Assembly (NCBI RefSeq): GCF_004138295.1
Contig: NZ_SCFM01000018.1
Span: forward strand, 62,001 to 126,000
DNA: 64,000 nt
Origin: Ectobacillus funiculus
GTDB lineage: Bacteria; Bacillota; Bacilli; Bacillales; Bacillaceae_G
Direction of reading: 5' to 3'
Part shown: positions 43,228 through 53,692 of the stretch, one piece after another
Position numbering within the stretch: the stretch's first letter is position 1
How the letters are laid out: the number at the start of each line of letters is the position of its first letter
Notes under the pieces: model-generated
What the model saw: the letters and a program-made list of their open reading frames with translations, nothing else
What the model was told of the DNA's origin: nothing
Databases searched by the model: none
Translations under genes and position numbers: made by a program

Positions 43228-43388
43228 TGGACATCCACCTTTTGTTTGAAATTTCCTTCCTCTCTCCAAGGATTCAATGTTAAGGCTAAGTTTATATCGC
43301 TTGGTGCAACAATTCCCCCGCCTTCTTCCACACCCTTTGCAGCTAATACAAGATTTTCTTTAGTAGATCCTAATAATTTGTTACTCAT
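43224..43388 (-). CDS. 54-aa ORF translationally coupled to leuC
   Basis: ATG 43388 has a strong GGGAGGAG site six bases upstream. The frame [20 protein letters not shown], then [20 protein letters not shown] and [14 protein letters not shown], ends in a TGA that overlaps the leuC ATG (AATGA). Such coupling means ribosomes translating this ORF feed leuC. The sequence has no membrane segment and no run of leucine codons that would suggest an attenuation leader (6 Leu of 54). I do not recognise a family. It may be a functional microprotein or a fragment of a former gene. Confidence 0.6.
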   Translation of the reverse strand: MSNKLLGSTKENLVLAAKGVEEGGGIVAPSDINLALTLNPWREEGNFKQKVDVQ

Positions 43389-43517
43389 TTGTACTCCTCC
43401 CTTGCGAACAGGAATAATTTTCTTGTATTTACATAGTACACCTACAAAATACTATTTAAAATTAAGAAAATTAGTTAAAATCGATTATGATTCCTGATTA
43501 ATAGGAGGAGAGATGCT

Positions 43518-44393
43518 ATGGACATTAAATGGCTTCAAACATTCGTAACCGCCGCAGAATATGAGAATTTCCGGAAAACATCCGAGATTTTATATATATC
43601 TCAACCAACTGTTACCCTGCATATTAAAAATCTAGAGATATTATTAGAAACCACCTTATTTGAGAAAAAAGGAAGAAATATCATCCTGACAGAAGCTGGT
43701 CAGATTTTCTTGCCTGATGCAAAAAAAATGATTGAAACATACGACTCTTCTCTAAAAAGAGTGGATAATTGGAAACAAGGATACGATAAAAAGCTAACGA
43801 TTGCCATTGCACCGTTCATTGCCTCATCCATCTTTCCAATGTTTTTGAAGAAGTTTTTTGAGGAAAATCCGCATATCGATGTCACAATTAATGTGGTGAA
43901 ATCTCCAGATATTGGCCAGGAAGTAAATCACGGAAAAGCAGATCTTGGCATCTCAAGGATGATCCCAAATCAAACGCAGCTGTCTTTTGCAAGTATTTGG
44001 GATGACCAAGTCATCCTAGTGGCCCCCAAAAACGAGCTGGAGACTGAATCCTTTAAGGAGGAAGACATATTTCAAAAATATAAATTAATTACGCATAATC
44101 ATCCCGTGTACTGGGACGATTTATTGCCTAGAATAAGGGCACTTTATCCTAAGGTTAGGACAATGATGGTGACACAAGTGGAAATTACAAAGCAATTTAT
44201 TATGGCAGGTCTTGGGATTTCTTTCTTGCCTAAACTATTTGTTCAAAAGGAATTACTGCAGGGAGATTTAATTTATATTCCTACCAAACAATTAGACCTT
44301 CCTACCTCACATATGTACTTCGTAACAAAGAGAGAGAATAAAGAAGTCATTGATTTCAAATTGGCACTTTTTAATTTCTTAAAGAATTATTAA
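43518..44393 (+). CDS. LysR-family regulator next to leuCD
   Basis: The protein has 291 residues. The HTH is 'NFRKTSEILYISQPTVTLHI' (about residues 18-37), and the effector domain includes 'KKLTIAIAPFIASSIFPMFL' and 'EITKQFIMAGLGISFLPKLF'. SD AGGAGGAG precedes the ATG. It belongs to a different branch from the two LysR paralogues at 29-35 kb. Divergence from leuC across 129 bp suggests it controls the leuCD operon, and a weak AT-rich inverted region there may be its site. It is followed by repeat copy 12 and a terminator. Confidence 0.85.
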   Translation: MDIKWLQTFVTAAEYENFRKTSEILYISQPTVTLHIKNLEILLETTLFEKKGRNIILTEAGQIFLPDAKKMIETYDSSLKRVDNWKQGYDKKLTIAIAPFIASSIFPMFLKKFFEENPHIDVTINVVKSPDIGQEVNHGKADLGISRMIPNQTQLSFASIWDDQVILVAPKNELETESFKEEDIFQKYKLITHNHPVYWDDLLPRIRALYPKVRTMMVTQVEITKQFIMAGLGISFLPKLFVQKELLQGDLIYIPTKQLDLPTSHMYFVTKRENKEVIDFKLALFNFLKNY

Positions 44394-44404
44394 TTCGGTA
44401 GAGA

Positions 44405-44506
44405 TAAAGAAGACAGAGACGTAGTTGCGCTTATACTGCATTCCTAAAACCTCCGACTACGTCGAATTCGCTTCTAGCTGAAATTTTATGCTCTATTAAA
44501 GTGGAA
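44405..44506 (+). repeat. Dispersed intergenic repeat, copy 12 (lacks 5' hairpin)
   Basis: Starts at AAAGAAGACAGAGACGTAG, then CGCTTATACTGCATTCC, GACTACGTCGAATTCGC and TTCTAGCTGAAATTTTATGC. A second, much more decayed copy may lie at 44638-44690 (CACTACGCCGTTAAGG, CCAGCTAAAGATTTAT). Confidence 0.8.
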
Positions 44507-44520
44507 CAGACTGAAATAAA

Positions 44521-44578
44521 AGCAGATATAGAAGTCCGAGAATCCTTGCAGGTTCTCGAACCTCTCTGCTTATTTTTT
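44521..44578. terminator. Terminator after the LysR gene
   Basis: AGCAGA...CGAGAA pairs with TTCTCG...TCTGCT and is followed by TATTTTTTAA. It may also serve gltD in the opposite direction, which ends at 44749. Confidence 0.55.
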
Positions 44579-44748
44579 AATTCTTTCCGTAGACATACAG
44601 CACTCCACCTGTGTAGAGTTGTACCAGCTAGTTGTAATCATTCACTACGCCGTTAAGGTTTCCAGCTAAAGATTTATTTTTTAGCAAAATGATGCTATCC
44701 CCGCATAACCCCTTAACACATCCTGTATTTCTAAATTTGTGCAGTGCC

Positions 44749-46233
44749 CTAAGGTAAATTAGTCTCACCCATTAAATACCGATCACATTCCCTAGCAGCC
44801 TCTCTGCCTTCATTTATAGCCCAGACAATCAAACTTTGACCTCGACGCATATCACCAGCAGCAAAAATTCCTTCAATATTTGTTTTATACTTTCCATACT
44901 CAGCCTTTACATTCGAGTATTCATCTGTTTCGACGTTCATTTTTTGAAGGAAGTCTTGTTCTGGACCGCTAAACCCAATCGCTAGTAATACTAATTGGGC
45001 AGGCCAGACTTTTTCCGTCCCTGGAATCTCTTTTCGAATGCGTTGGCCATTTTCATCGGTTATGGTTTCAACGTTAATAGTATGAATCTCCTTCACATGG
45101 CCATTTTCGTCTCCTACAAACTTTTTCGTCATCACGGCATAGGCTCGAGGATCTTTGCCGAACACAGCTGCCGCTTCCTTTTGACCGTATTCAACCCGAT
45201 GAATGACTGGCCATTGCGGCCATGGATTATCAGCAGTTCTCACTTCTCCTCTTTTTTCATAAATATCAAACTGCGTTAAGCTTTTGCATTTATGTCTGAG
45301 GGAAGTAGCCAAACAATCCACACCTGTATCCCCCCCGCCAATGACAACTACCTCCTTATCCTTTGCTGATATATACTGACCATCTTCAAGATTTGAATCT
45401 AACAAGCTTTTTGTATTTGCATGAAGAAAATCCATAGCGTAATGGATCCCCTTTAGCTTCCTCCCTTCTACATTCACATCACGAGCTTTTGTTGCACCAC
45501 CACAAAGAACAATCGCGTCAAATTCTGATTGTAGCGAAGAAATGGGATAGTCCTTGCCTACTTCTGTATTTGTTATAAACGTAATTCCCTCTGCCTCAAG
45601 TAGCTTTACCCTTCTCTCGACAACAGAATAAGGAAGCTTCATTTCAGGTATCCCATACGTCAAAAGGCCCCCAACACGATCATGACGTTCGAAAACAGTA
45701 ACATGGTGTCCTGCTTTATTAAGCTGTGCAGCACAAGCTAAGCCTGCCGGACCAGAACCGACAACTGCCACCTTTTTATCAGTTCGGGCTTTCGGCGGTT
45801 CCGGCTGCACCCATCCGTTCTCAAACCCTTTATTAATAATTTCTAACTCTATTGACCGGATTGCAACCGGAGGCTCATTAATTCCAAGTACGCAAGCTCC
45901 TTCGCACGGAGCTGGACAAGCCAAGCCTGTAAATTCAGGAAAGTTATTCATCTTATGTTCTCGTTTCAAGGCTTCTTCCCATTGTCCCTGAAAAACTAAA
46001 TCATTCCACTCTGGTATTAAGTGATGGACGGGGCAACCAGAAGTCATCCCATTTATCATCGTACCTGTATGACAGGTTGGAATGCCGCAATCCATGCAAC
46101 GGGCACCTTGTCGCTCTAATTCAGCTTCTTCAAGAGGTAAGGTATAAATGTCCCAATCATTCGTCCGTTTTGCAGGATCACGTTCAGACCTTGAGTGGCG
46201 CTCATAGTCCATAAACCCAGTTGGTTTTCCCAT
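44749..46233 (-). CDS. gltD: Glutamate synthase (NADPH) small subunit
   Basis: The protein has 494 residues. Cys clusters for [4Fe-4S] centres are near the N-terminus ('GARCMDCGIPTCHTG' about residues 39-53, 'GLACPAPCEGACVLG' about 103-117). Two Rossmann motifs follow: FAD ('KVAVVGSGPAGLACAAQLNK', about 154-173) and NADPH ('EVVVIGGGDTGVDCLATS', about 294-311). The C-terminal 'IEGIFAAGDMRRGQSLIVWA' completes the FAD site. It passes electrons from NADPH to the large subunit for glutamate formation from glutamine and 2-oxoglutarate. It is cotranscribed with, and three bases after, the large subunit gene. Confidence 0.94.
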   Translation of the reverse strand: MGKPTGFMDYERHSRSERDPAKRTNDWDIYTLPLEEAELERQGARCMDCGIPTCHTGTMINGMTSGCPVHHLIPEWNDLVFQGQWEEALKREHKMNNFPEFTGLACPAPCEGACVLGINEPPVAIRSIELEIINKGFENGWVQPEPPKARTDKKVAVVGSGPAGLACAAQLNKAGHHVTVFERHDRVGGLLTYGIPEMKLPYSVVERRVKLLEAEGITFITNTEVGKDYPISSLQSEFDAIVLCGGATKARDVNVEGRKLKGIHYAMDFLHANTKSLLDSNLEDGQYISAKDKEVVVIGGGDTGVDCLATSLRHKCKSLTQFDIYEKRGEVRTADNPWPQWPVIHRVEYGQKEAAAVFGKDPRAYAVMTKKFVGDENGHVKEIHTINVETITDENGQRIRKEIPGTEKVWPAQLVLLAIGFSGPEQDFLQKMNVETDEYSNVKAEYGKYKTNIEGIFAAGDMRRGQSLIVWAINEGREAARECDRYLMGETNLP

Positions 46234-46236
46234 CGT

Positions 46237-49200
46237 TCACCCTCCATCCTTCATCGAATTCACTGCTTTTTTGCTTTCTTCAAATGCAAGCAGTGCCGCT
46301 TTATGTTTGCTCAAGCCGCTTTCTTGTAAATACTTAATTCGCTCTTGCATCTCTAAATAGTCTTTCGGAATAACCCGTATGAACTTTCCGCTCATCTCTT
46401 CCCAGCTATCGAGTACTCTCTTTCCATATGGACTATTCGTATAATGAACATGCTTTTGGATCAATTCATAGACAGCTTGGAGCTCTGCCTCATCTTGAAT
46501 CTCATTTAGATACACTTGCTCCTGATTGCATTTCACCGAAAAGGCATTTGAGGCATCCAATACATACGCAACGCCGCCTGACATACCAGCTGCGAAGTTT
46601 TTCCCTGTTGCTCCTAATACAACAACTGTTCCGCCTGTCATATATTCACAGCCATGATCGCCAACGCCTTCTACTACAACATTAGCACCACTGTTTCTCA
46701 CACAAAAACGTTCCCCTGCAATGCCATTAATATAGGCTTCTCCTCCAGTGGCCCCGTAAAACGAAACGTTCCCGATAATAATATTTTGTTCTGGGATAAA
46801 CGTGCTCTTTCGAGAAGGGTGAACGATAATTTTCCCGCCTGACAAGCCTTTTCCAATAAAATCATTCGCATCTCCAATCAGCTTCATTGTTAAACCAGGC
46901 GGAATAAATGCGCCAAAGCTTTGCCCCGCAGAGCCTTTAAATGTGAGACGAATCGTATCCTCCGGTAATCCCTTCGCACCATACCGTTTCGTAATTTCAC
47001 TGCCTAGCATTGTCCCCGCAACGCGGTTAATATTCCGAATGGATAAAGTCGCCTCCACTCGCTCTTGATTTTCAAGGGCTTCTTTACATAATGGAATTAA
47101 TTCTTGGCTGTCTAACGTTTTATCAAGCCCATGAACCTGTTCAACTGTTGCATACAGGCTAGTATTCTTAGACACCTCCGGCTGATACAGAAGAGCTGAT
47201 AAGTCAACTCCTTTTGCTTTCCAATGGTTAATCGCCCTGTTCGTCTCTAAAACATCCGTCCTTCCAATCATCTCGTTTATTGTCCGAAACCCAAGCTCTG
47301 CCATCAGCTCTCTCACTTCCATCGCAATAAATCGCATAAAGTTCACAACATGCTCAGGCTCACCAGTAAATTTCTTACGCAGCTCTGGGTTTTGTGTCGC
47401 CACACCTACCGGACATGTATCAAGGTGGCAAACGCGCATTAAGATACACCCTAATACAACTAACGGTGCAGTAGAAAAACCATATTCCTCCGCTCCAAGC
47501 AATGCGGCAATGACAACATCCCGGCCTGTCATCAATTTCCCATCTGTCTCCACGACGATTCGATCACGCAACCGATTCAAAAGCAAGGTTTGATGTGTTT
47601 CTGCTAACCCGATCTCCCACGGTAATCCAGCATGCTTCAGGCTTGTCCTTGGTGCAGCTCCAGTTCCTCCATCATATCCACTGATCAGAACAAGATCAGC
47701 TCTCCCTTTCGCCACGCCGGCCGCAATTGTTCCTACACCAACTTCTGATACGAGCTTGACACTCACTCTTGCAGAGGGATTTGCATTTTTTAAGTTATGA
47801 ATTAATTCGGCTAAATCTTCAATGGAATAGATATCATGGTGAGGCGGCGGTGAAATCAAACCTACACCTGGCGTAGATCCTCTTACCTCCGCAATCCAAG
47901 GATATACTTTTTTTCCAGGAAGGTGTCCCCCTTCGCCTGGTTTAGCACCTTGAGCAACTTTAATTTGGATTTCATCAGCATTTACAAGATAATGGCTAGT
48001 CACTCCGAATCGGCCAGAAGCAACCTGCTTAATCGCACTCCGCCGTAACTGTCCATTTGGATCAGGTGTAAATCGGCTAGGAGCTTCTCCCCCTTCTCCA
48101 GAATTGCTTTTAGCCCCCATTTTGTTCATCGCAATCGCAAGTGCTTCATGGGCTTCACCACTTATTGAGCCATAAGACATTGCTCCCGTTTTAAATCGTT
48201 TACAAATGTCCTCAATGGACTCTACCTCATCCAAAGCTATTGCTTCTCGTTTTTTAAAGGACAGCATGCCGCGAATGGATTGAAGATTATGATCAGCATC
48301 TGTCAGCAATATTGAATACTCTTTAAAAAGCTTATAATTATTCGTTCGGCAAGCTTGCTGCAACAGATGAATGGTCCGAGGGTTGTATTGATGGTCTTCC
48401 CCGTCATACCGCCACTGAAAATCATCGCCCGATTCTAAAGTCCTTTTCTCACCTCTTGCTGGATCAAATGCTCCTTGATGTCTTATCATCACTTCCTCGG
48501 CAATGAGATCCAACCCTATTCCGCCTATTCGTGACGCTGTCCCAGTAAAATATGTATCGACCACATCCTGATCAATTCCAATCGCCTCAAAGATTTGTGC
48601 GCCACGATAGCTTTGAAAAGTTGAAATCCCCATTTTCGATAAAACTTTAAGGATTCCATCAGTTGCCACTTTCCTATATACTTCAATCGCATCCTCGACC
48701 CGGATTTCGCGTATATCACCGATTTCGATCAATCCCTGCAGTGAATCAAATGCTAAATAAGGATGAATCGCTTCGGCCCCAAAGCCAAGCAATGCCGCGA
48801 AATGATGAACCTCTCTAGGTTCGGCGGAATCAATGACGATGCTTACTTTGGATCGTGTTCCGTTTCGAATAAGATGATGATGCAGGCCAGAGACAGCCAG
48901 GAGAGCCGGCAACGCTGCATATTCAGCATTGACTCCGCGATCTGATAACACGAGTAAAGAAGCACCTTCATCAATGGCGCTATCGGCTTTTCTAAATAAG
49001 TCTCCTAAAATCTTTTCAAAATTAGGAGGGGTTGTTTCAACAGGAAATAGCATGGACAGCGTTTCACTCTCAAAGTCAGAACGGTAAAGCTTGTCCAGCT
49101 GGCTCTTCGTCAAAATAGGAGTCCCAAGCTGAATTTGTTTACAGCTCTCAGGCACAGGCTGAAGCAAGTTTCTTTCTGGACCGATTGTTGTGACAACCGA

Positions 49201-50832
49201 AGTAATCACCTTCTCTCGAATCGCATCAATTGGCGGATTCGTTACTTGCGCAAAAAGCTGTTTGAAATAGTTATAAAGCAGCTGTGGTTTTTTAGATAAC
49301 ACCGCGAGAGGCGAATCGTATCCCATAGAGCCAATCGGGTCCTTCTTGTCTGTTACCATAGGCTTCAATATTTTATTAAGCTCCTCGTTTGTATACCCAA
49401 ATGCAAGCTGTTGTTTCACTCGTTCATCCCTGTCAAAAACTTGTATATTGTCATTCGTTTCAGGCAGGTCATCAATATGAACTAAATGCTGCGCTAGCCA
49501 ATCCTTATACGACTGCTCAGACGCGATTTGCTTTTTAATTTCTTCATCTGGAATAATTTCGCCTTTTTCTAAATCAACAAGGAGCATTTTTCCAGGGTGA
49601 AGTCTGTCTTTATATTCGATATCCTCAGCAAAAATATCCAAAGCACCTACTTCGGACCCTAAAACAATCATGCCATCTTTTGTTACATAATAACGCGCAG
49701 GCCGCAGCCCATTCCGGTCAAGGCAGGCCCCGATTTGTTTGCCGTCCGTAAATACAACAGCTGCTGGTCCGTCCCACGGTTCCATTAAACAGCTATGAAA
49801 TTCATAAAATGCTTTCTTTTCATCATCCATTGTTACATCATTCACCCATGGCTCAGGAATCATCATCATTGCTGTATGGGCAAGCGAACGCCCGGAAAGA
49901 TGCAGAAATTCAAAGCAGTTATCAAACATTGAAGAATCACTGCCATCTGTATCAATAACTGGGAATAGCTGCTGAAAATCCTCATCATGAAATAAATCAG
50001 ATTGGCACAGAGCCTCTCTCGCCTGCATCCATTTCACGTTTCCTTTTATCGTATTAAACTCCCCATTATGGATTGTAAATCGATTCGGATGAGATCTTTC
50101 CCAGCTTGGAAAAGTATTTGTACTAAAGCGTGAATGAACAAGGGCTAACGCTGACTTAAAATCACGATGATTCAAATCAATATAAAAGGAATCTAGCTGC
50201 TCTGGAATTAACATCCCTTTATACACAATGGTTCTTGATGATAAGCTGCAAATATACATCCCTTCCTGATGCTCACTATCCGTACGGGATACTTCATTTT
50301 CTAAACGCTTGCGGATGACATATAGTTTTCGTTCAAAATCATCTTGATCCTTAAGAGTTGGAGAAGGCGCTATAAACACTTGACGAATAAACGGCTTTGA
50401 TTTTTTTGCCATGTCACCAACAAAGGAGTCATTTACCGGAACAGTCCTCCACCCTAGGAAGATCTGTTTCTCCTCGACAATCACACTCTCAATTTGTTTT
50501 TGGGTCCTTTTTCTAACCTCCGGGTCCTGTGGCAAAAAGACCATACCAATCCCGTATCCCCCTTCCCGAGGGAGTTGAATGCTTTCTTTATCACACTGCT
50601 TCTCAAAAAAAGAATGTGGAATTTGAGTCAGAATCCCTGCACCATCCCCAGTACTTATATCTGCAGATTGTCCGCCCCGATGTTCTAAATTACATAAAAT
50701 CGTGATTGCATGCTCCACAATGTCATGCGACTTCTTTCCGTTTATATTAGCAACCATTCCGATTCCACAAGCTTCATGTTCATATTCAGGATGATATAAA
50801 CCTTGTGCACCCGGATACCCATGCTTTTTCAT
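46237..50832 (-). CDS. gltB: Glutamate synthase large subunit
   Basis: The protein has 1531 residues, full length. A 21-residue propeptide precedes the glutaminase nucleophile Cys22 ([14 protein letters not shown]). The class II amidotransferase domain (about residues 22-430) is followed by the central domain, then the FMN/synthase domain (about 830-1200, '[20 protein letters not shown]', '[20 protein letters not shown]'). The [3Fe-4S] cysteines are in '[20 protein letters not shown]', and the C-terminal beta-helix has repeated G..G motifs ('[20 protein letters not shown]'). It makes glutamate in nitrogen assimilation, using 2-oxoglutarate that links to odhAB. No gltC-like LysR gene is adjacent, unlike in B. 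subtilis. ATG follows AAGAAGGAGTG. Confidence 0.95.
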   Translation of the reverse strand: MKKHGYPGAQGLYHPEYEHEACGIGMVANINGKKSHDIVEHAITILCNLEHRGGQSADISTGDGAGILTQIPHSFFEKQCDKESIQLPREGGYGIGMVFLPQDPEVRKRTQKQIESVIVEEKQIFLGWRTVPVNDSFVGDMAKKSKPFIRQVFIAPSPTLKDQDDFERKLYVIRKRLENEVSRTDSEHQEGMYICSLSSRTIVYKGMLIPEQLDSFYIDLNHRDFKSALALVHSRFSTNTFPSWERSHPNRFTIHNGEFNTIKGNVKWMQAREALCQSDLFHDEDFQQLFPVIDTDGSDSSMFDNCFEFLHLSGRSLAHTAMMMIPEPWVNDVTMDDEKKAFYEFHSCLMEPWDGPAAVVFTDGKQIGACLDRNGLRPARYYVTKDGMIVLGSEVGALDIFAEDIEYKDRLHPGKMLLVDLEKGEIIPDEEIKKQIASEQSYKDWLAQHLVHIDDLPETNDNIQVFDRDERVKQQLAFGYTNEELNKILKPMVTDKKDPIGSMGYDSPLAVLSKKPQLLYNYFKQLFAQVTNPPIDAIREKVITSVVTTIGPERNLLQPVPESCKQIQLGTPILTKSQLDKLYRSDFESETLSMLFPVETTPPNFEKILGDLFRKADSAIDEGASLLVLSDRGVNAEYAALPALLAVSGLHHHLIRNGTRSKVSIVIDSAEPREVHHFAALLGFGAEAIHPYLAFDSLQGLIEIGDIREIRVEDAIEVYRKVATDGILKVLSKMGISTFQSYRGAQIFEAIGIDQDVVDTYFTGTASRIGGIGLDLIAEEVMIRHQGAFDPARGEKRTLESGDDFQWRYDGEDHQYNPRTIHLLQQACRTNNYKLFKEYSILLTDADHNLQSIRGMLSFKKREAIALDEVESIEDICKRFKTGAMSYGSISGEAHEALAIAMNKMGAKSNSGEGGEAPSRFTPDPNGQLRRSAIKQVASGRFGVTSHYLVNADEIQIKVAQGAKPGEGGHLPGKKVYPWIAEVRGSTPGVGLISPPPHHDIYSIEDLAELIHNLKNANPSARVSVKLVSEVGVGTIAAGVAKGRADLVLISGYDGGTGAAPRTSLKHAGLPWEIGLAETHQTLLLNRLRDRIVVETDGKLMTGRDVVIAALLGAEEYGFSTAPLVVLGCILMRVCHLDTCPVGVATQNPELRKKFTGEPEHVVNFMRFIAMEVRELMAELGFRTINEMIGRTDVLETNRAINHWKAKGVDLSALLYQPEVSKNTSLYATVEQVHGLDKTLDSQELIPLCKEALENQERVEATLSIRNINRVAGTMLGSEITKRYGAKGLPEDTIRLTFKGSAGQSFGAFIPPGLTMKLIGDANDFIGKGLSGGKIIVHPSRKSTFIPEQNIIIGNVSFYGATGGEAYINGIAGERFCVRNSGANVVVEGVGDHGCEYMTGGTVVVLGATGKNFAAGMSGGVAYVLDASNAFSVKCNQEQVYLNEIQDEAELQAVYELIQKHVHYTNSPYGKRVLDSWEEMSGKFIRVIPKDYLEMQERIKYLQESGLSKHKAALLAFEESKKAVNSMKDGG

Positions 50833-51028
50833 GCCAGCACTCCTTCTTAAAAAATTAGGCCGATTTCATGATAAGGTAGTACCAGTGAGTACAACTACTC
50901 ATATCCCCCATCAACACTGAAATCCTGATAGTAATGTTAGTGCCCTTCACATAAAAGTAGTGTACACATTCCAATTCCATTTAATCCTAATGTCTCCATT
51001 AATTATGAAATCCTTCTCTAATAAGGAA

Positions 51029-51151
51029 TATAAAGAAAACTCGCCGATTGGCGAGCCCTGCCCTTGGGCGAAGATAGAGGCGTAGTTGCACTTATACTGT
51101 ATTCCTAAAATTTCCTGCTACATCGAATAGGCACTTTCTTACAGTGTAAAA
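51029..51151 (+). repeat. Dispersed intergenic repeat, copy 13 (internal deletion in the 3' arm)
   Basis: Consensus-like to CTGCTACATCGAATAGGC, then directly ACTTTCTTACAGTGTAAAA. About 20 bp including the CTAGCTAGAAATTTAT segment are missing. Its end overlaps the next hairpin. The 728-bp gap upstream of the DMT gene otherwise holds this hairpin, a doubtful ORF and a leader terminator. Confidence 0.88.
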
Positions 51152-51187
51152 AACCACTATACCAATGACATTTGGTATAGTGGTTTT
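51149..51187. repeat. Hairpin, left member of an inverted pair around the DMT gene
   Basis: AAAACCACTATACCAA pairs with TTTGGTATAGTGGTTTT around TGACA, then AGACTGTTGA. A near-identical unit in inverted orientation is at 52546-52595. It could also be a terminator. Confidence 0.6.
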
Positions 51188-51209
51188 AGACTGTTGAGAA
51201 ACAACTCCA

Positions 51210-51419
51210 TCAAGTAAATTTGTGACAAACTTGTTGCAAATTTAACTGCTTTTTTATGGTGAAACATAGTTTTCGTTTTAGTTTTTTATTCAAAAAACTT
51301 CCACAGGTCCAACCTAGGTAGCTTAACAGCACAAAATACATTGTATACCGCCACTGTTTTCTGTATAATAAGGAAATCATTTTGTTTACTAATTGGGTAA
51401 GTACCTTCATGTTCATCAT
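51210..51419 (-). CDS. Doubtful 69-aa ORF (possible remnant)
   Basis: The frame begins MMNMKVLTQLVNKMISLLYR, then KQWRYTMYFVLLSYLGWTCG. It has one hydrophobic stretch and a basic tail (NKKLKRKLCFTIKK). No clear ribosome binding site is present and I recognise no family. It lies inside the segment bounded by the inverted hairpins, so it may be a remnant of a mobile-element gene. Low confidence. Confidence 0.25.
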   Translation of the reverse strand: MMNMKVLTQLVNKMISLLYRKQWRYTMYFVLLSYLGWTCGSFLNKKLKRKLCFTIKKQLNLQQVCHKFT

Positions 51420-51497
51420 TAGATTGTTTCATATAATGAAATTTGAATAATAAAACCTTTTTTAGGATGTGGATTTTTCTAGAGAAACTCTATTTTC

Positions 51498-51537
51498 GCC
51501 ACACAACTGTCAATTGATAGTTGTGTGGCTTTTTTTT
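51498..51537 (+). terminator. Leader terminator-like hairpin before the DMT gene
   Basis: GCCACACAACT (51498-51508) pairs perfectly with AGTTGTGTGGC (51519-51529), followed by eight T. It ends 23 bp before the DMT start codon, and no gene on this strand ends upstream. This is what an attenuator looks like. Confidence 0.65.
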
Positions 51538-51560
51538 ATGTAAAGAAAGGGGTCAAAATC

Positions 51561-52472
51561 ATGAAAACTTGGCACTATGCATTAATTGTTTTTTTAGGTG
51601 GCTGCTGTTACGGAGTATTATCGACATTCGTTAAACTTGCTTACTCAGCAGGCTATTCCGTAACAGAGGTAACAGGCGGCCAATATCTATTTGGAACACT
51701 GCTTACCTGGGTGCTTGTTCTGTTCACAAAAAAGAAAACATTAACTTTAAATCAAGCTTTCAAACTACTATTATCCGGAATTCCATTTGGCCTAACCGGC
51801 GTGTTTTATTATCAGTCACTACAAACACTTAATGCTTCGCTGGCAATCATTTTTTTATTTCAATTTGTTTGGATTGGTACACTTTTTGAATGGATATTCT
51901 ATAAGAAAAGGCCTACAAAATGGAAGATTATTTCGATAGCTCTTCTTCTAATCGGCTCAGTTCTAGCTGCAGGCATTGTTTCAGAGGGTGGAATCGTTCT
52001 ATCATGGCAAGGAACGATTTGGGCACTATGTTCTGCTTTGACATTTTCAACCTTCATTTTTCTTAGCAGTTTAGTTGGAAAAGATACTCCGCCCGTACTA
52101 AAAAGTGCTCTGCTTTCCACTGGTGGTTTGATAGTTGTCTCTTTACTGTTTCCACCAATGTTCCTATTCGATTTACCCATCTTAACGGGAGTTGCACCGT
52201 ATGGATTGTTTCTCGGTTTATTTGGAGCAGTTCTCCCACCGCTGTTATTTTCAATTGGAATGCCGTATATCGGACCAGGACTTGGTACAATATTAACAGC
52301 TTCCGAGCTTCCAGTAGCCGTTTCCATGTCTTCACTCGCTTTAGCTGAATATGTGGGTTTGTCGCAATGGATTGGAGTTGTTTTCATATTAGGCGGGATT
52401 GCGGCCGGTAATATAAGGGGTTCAAAAGGTAAAATAAATCCTGTTCAGGTACAAAAAAGTTCCACTTTGTAA
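51561..52472 (+). CDS. DMT-superfamily (EamA) permease
   Basis: The protein has 303 residues from ATG 51561 (SD AAAGGGG); a longer frame upstream runs through the leader hairpin and is unlikely. It has ten membrane helices in two EamA halves ('GGCCYGVLSTFVKLAYSAGY' at residues 12-31; 'WQGTIWALCSALTFSTFIFL' near 150). Members export amino acids, nucleobases or metabolites at the plasma membrane. The substrate is not readable. An attenuator-like hairpin precedes it, and the gene sits between two inverted copies of a 38-bp hairpin. Confidence 0.85.
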   Translation: MKTWHYALIVFLGGCCYGVLSTFVKLAYSAGYSVTEVTGGQYLFGTLLTWVLVLFTKKKTLTLNQAFKLLLSGIPFGLTGVFYYQSLQTLNASLAIIFLFQFVWIGTLFEWIFYKKRPTKWKIISIALLLIGSVLAAGIVSEGGIVLSWQGTIWALCSALTFSTFIFLSSLVGKDTPPVLKSALLSTGGLIVVSLLFPPMFLFDLPILTGVAPYGLFLGLFGAVLPPLLFSIGMPYIGPGLGTILTASELPVAVSMSSLALAEYVGLSQWIGVVFILGGIAAGNIRGSKGKINPVQVQKSSTL

Positions 52473-52545
52473 AGCTTTTTGTACCAACAAGTACCTTTTA
52501 TGGGATTGTAAATTGTCTAAAAGAGGTACCACCAACCTAAGAAAA

Positions 52546-52595
52546 TTCAACAGTCTGAAACCACTATACCAATGGCACTTGGTATAGTGGTTTTT
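52546..52595. repeat. Hairpin, right member of the inverted pair
   Basis: TCAACAGTCTGAAACC then ACTATACCAATGGCAC and TTGGTATAGTGGTTTTT. The outer TCAACAGTCT is the reverse complement of AGACTGTTGA beside the left hairpin. It may also terminate the DMT and truA transcripts. Confidence 0.6.
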
Positions 52596-52704
52596 ACTGT
52601 TTTCGAAATAATGCAGCTACGCTGAGACTTTCTCAACAAGGCTCCTTGCTTACCGTTACAGCCGTTAACTACTAGACGAAGTAAACTCCTGCAACCATAT
52701 TTGT

Positions 52705-53442
52705 CTAAAACTCAACCTTTTCCAAGTACAGTCCACTTGCATCAGCAAGACAATTCACTTGATTTCGTTCTTTTGTCTCTAAAATTCCTAATACCGCTTC
52801 AGCATCTATTCTGCCTAAGCCCACTTCTATCAACGCTCCGACAATTTTTCTCACCATATTATGAAGAAACCCATTACCGCTCACTCTAATTTGGATAAAG
52901 CCCTCTTCTTCAGCTATATCAATAGAATATATTTCACGAACCATAGACTTTTTCTTAGACTTGGCATTTGAAAACGCAGTAAAATCATGTTCGCCTATAA
53001 AAAACCTACCCGCTTTTTTCATTTTTTCGATATCCAGCTTTTTTTCAACATGCATGCTGTACTTTCGCATAAAAGGATTTGTATGTTCCTCGTTCCAGAT
53101 TTTATACAAATACGTTTTAGCTTTGGAGTTGTATCGGGCATGAAAACGTTCAGGAACTGACGTCACCTCGGTAATACTAATATCCTGAGGCAAATATCGA
53201 TTCAAATAATTTTTAATTTCAGATTCGCTCAACTGCTTATCGACCTTGAAATTAGCTATTTGCTCAAGAGCATGTACACCTGCATCGGTTCTGCTGCAGC
53301 CAATGATTTCAATTTCTCTTCCTACGAGCTCAGATAGTACAGTTTCTATTTTTCCTTGGATGGTATTTTCACCGCTGCCAAGCCGCTGCCAGCCCTTATA
53401 GCGTCCGCCATCGTATTGAATGATTAATTTGTAGTTGTTCAT
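52705..53442 (-). CDS. truA: tRNA pseudouridine(38-40) synthase
   Basis: The protein has 245 residues. The N-terminal strand is 'YKLIIQYDGGRYKGWQR' (about residues 4-20), with the catalytic Asp in 'IIGCSRTDAGVHALEQIANF' (about residue 54). The motifs 'RYNSKAKTYLYKIWNE' and 'GNGFLHNMVRKIVGALIEVG' are the conserved RNA-binding and C-terminal elements. It converts U38-U40 in the anticodon stem to pseudouridine. It is isolated, not in the usual ecf-truA-rplM ribosomal context, so it may be a second truA paralogue. SD AAGGAGAAAAAA precedes the ATG. Confidence 0.92.
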   Translation of the reverse strand: MNNYKLIIQYDGGRYKGWQRLGSGENTIQGKIETVLSELVGREIEIIGCSRTDAGVHALEQIANFKVDKQLSESEIKNYLNRYLPQDISITEVTSVPERFHARYNSKAKTYLYKIWNEEHTNPFMRKYSMHVEKKLDIEKMKKAGRFFIGEHDFTAFSNAKSKKKSMVREIYSIDIAEEEGFIQIRVSGNGFLHNMVRKIVGALIEVGLGRIDAEAVLGILETKERNQVNCLADASGLYLEKVEF

Positions 53443-53692
53443 TTTTTTCTCCTTATTTTAGCTCTTTGTAGCTTTTGAAGCATAAATCTTATTCTTTCTC
53501 ATTAGATTAACATAATTGAAAGTGTTCTTTAAAAATCTTAGCTTTGCTTTATCAAGCTTGCCAATGGAAGCAATTCAGTCATATTTTATCCTTTTATTAT
53601 TGTACATAAAGTCGTAACTAGCTTACAGCCTAAAAAAACGGTGATTGCTAGTATCTTTTCCTTTCTTCCTCAGAGGAATAAAGCTGGGAGGC

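Noticed and set aside
43518-44393. LysR gene as gltC, regulator of glutamate synthase
   Set aside because: It is divergent from leuC and separated from gltB by gltD and more than 6 kb; position favours control of leuCD.
44638-44690. Eighteenth copy of the dispersed repeat
   Set aside because: Only scattered matches (CACTACGCC, CCAGCTAAAGATTTAT); too decayed to count with confidence.
51899-52387. 162-codon minus-strand frame
   Set aside because: Antisense shadow of the DMT permease, which has clear membrane-helix pattern and its own ribosome binding site.
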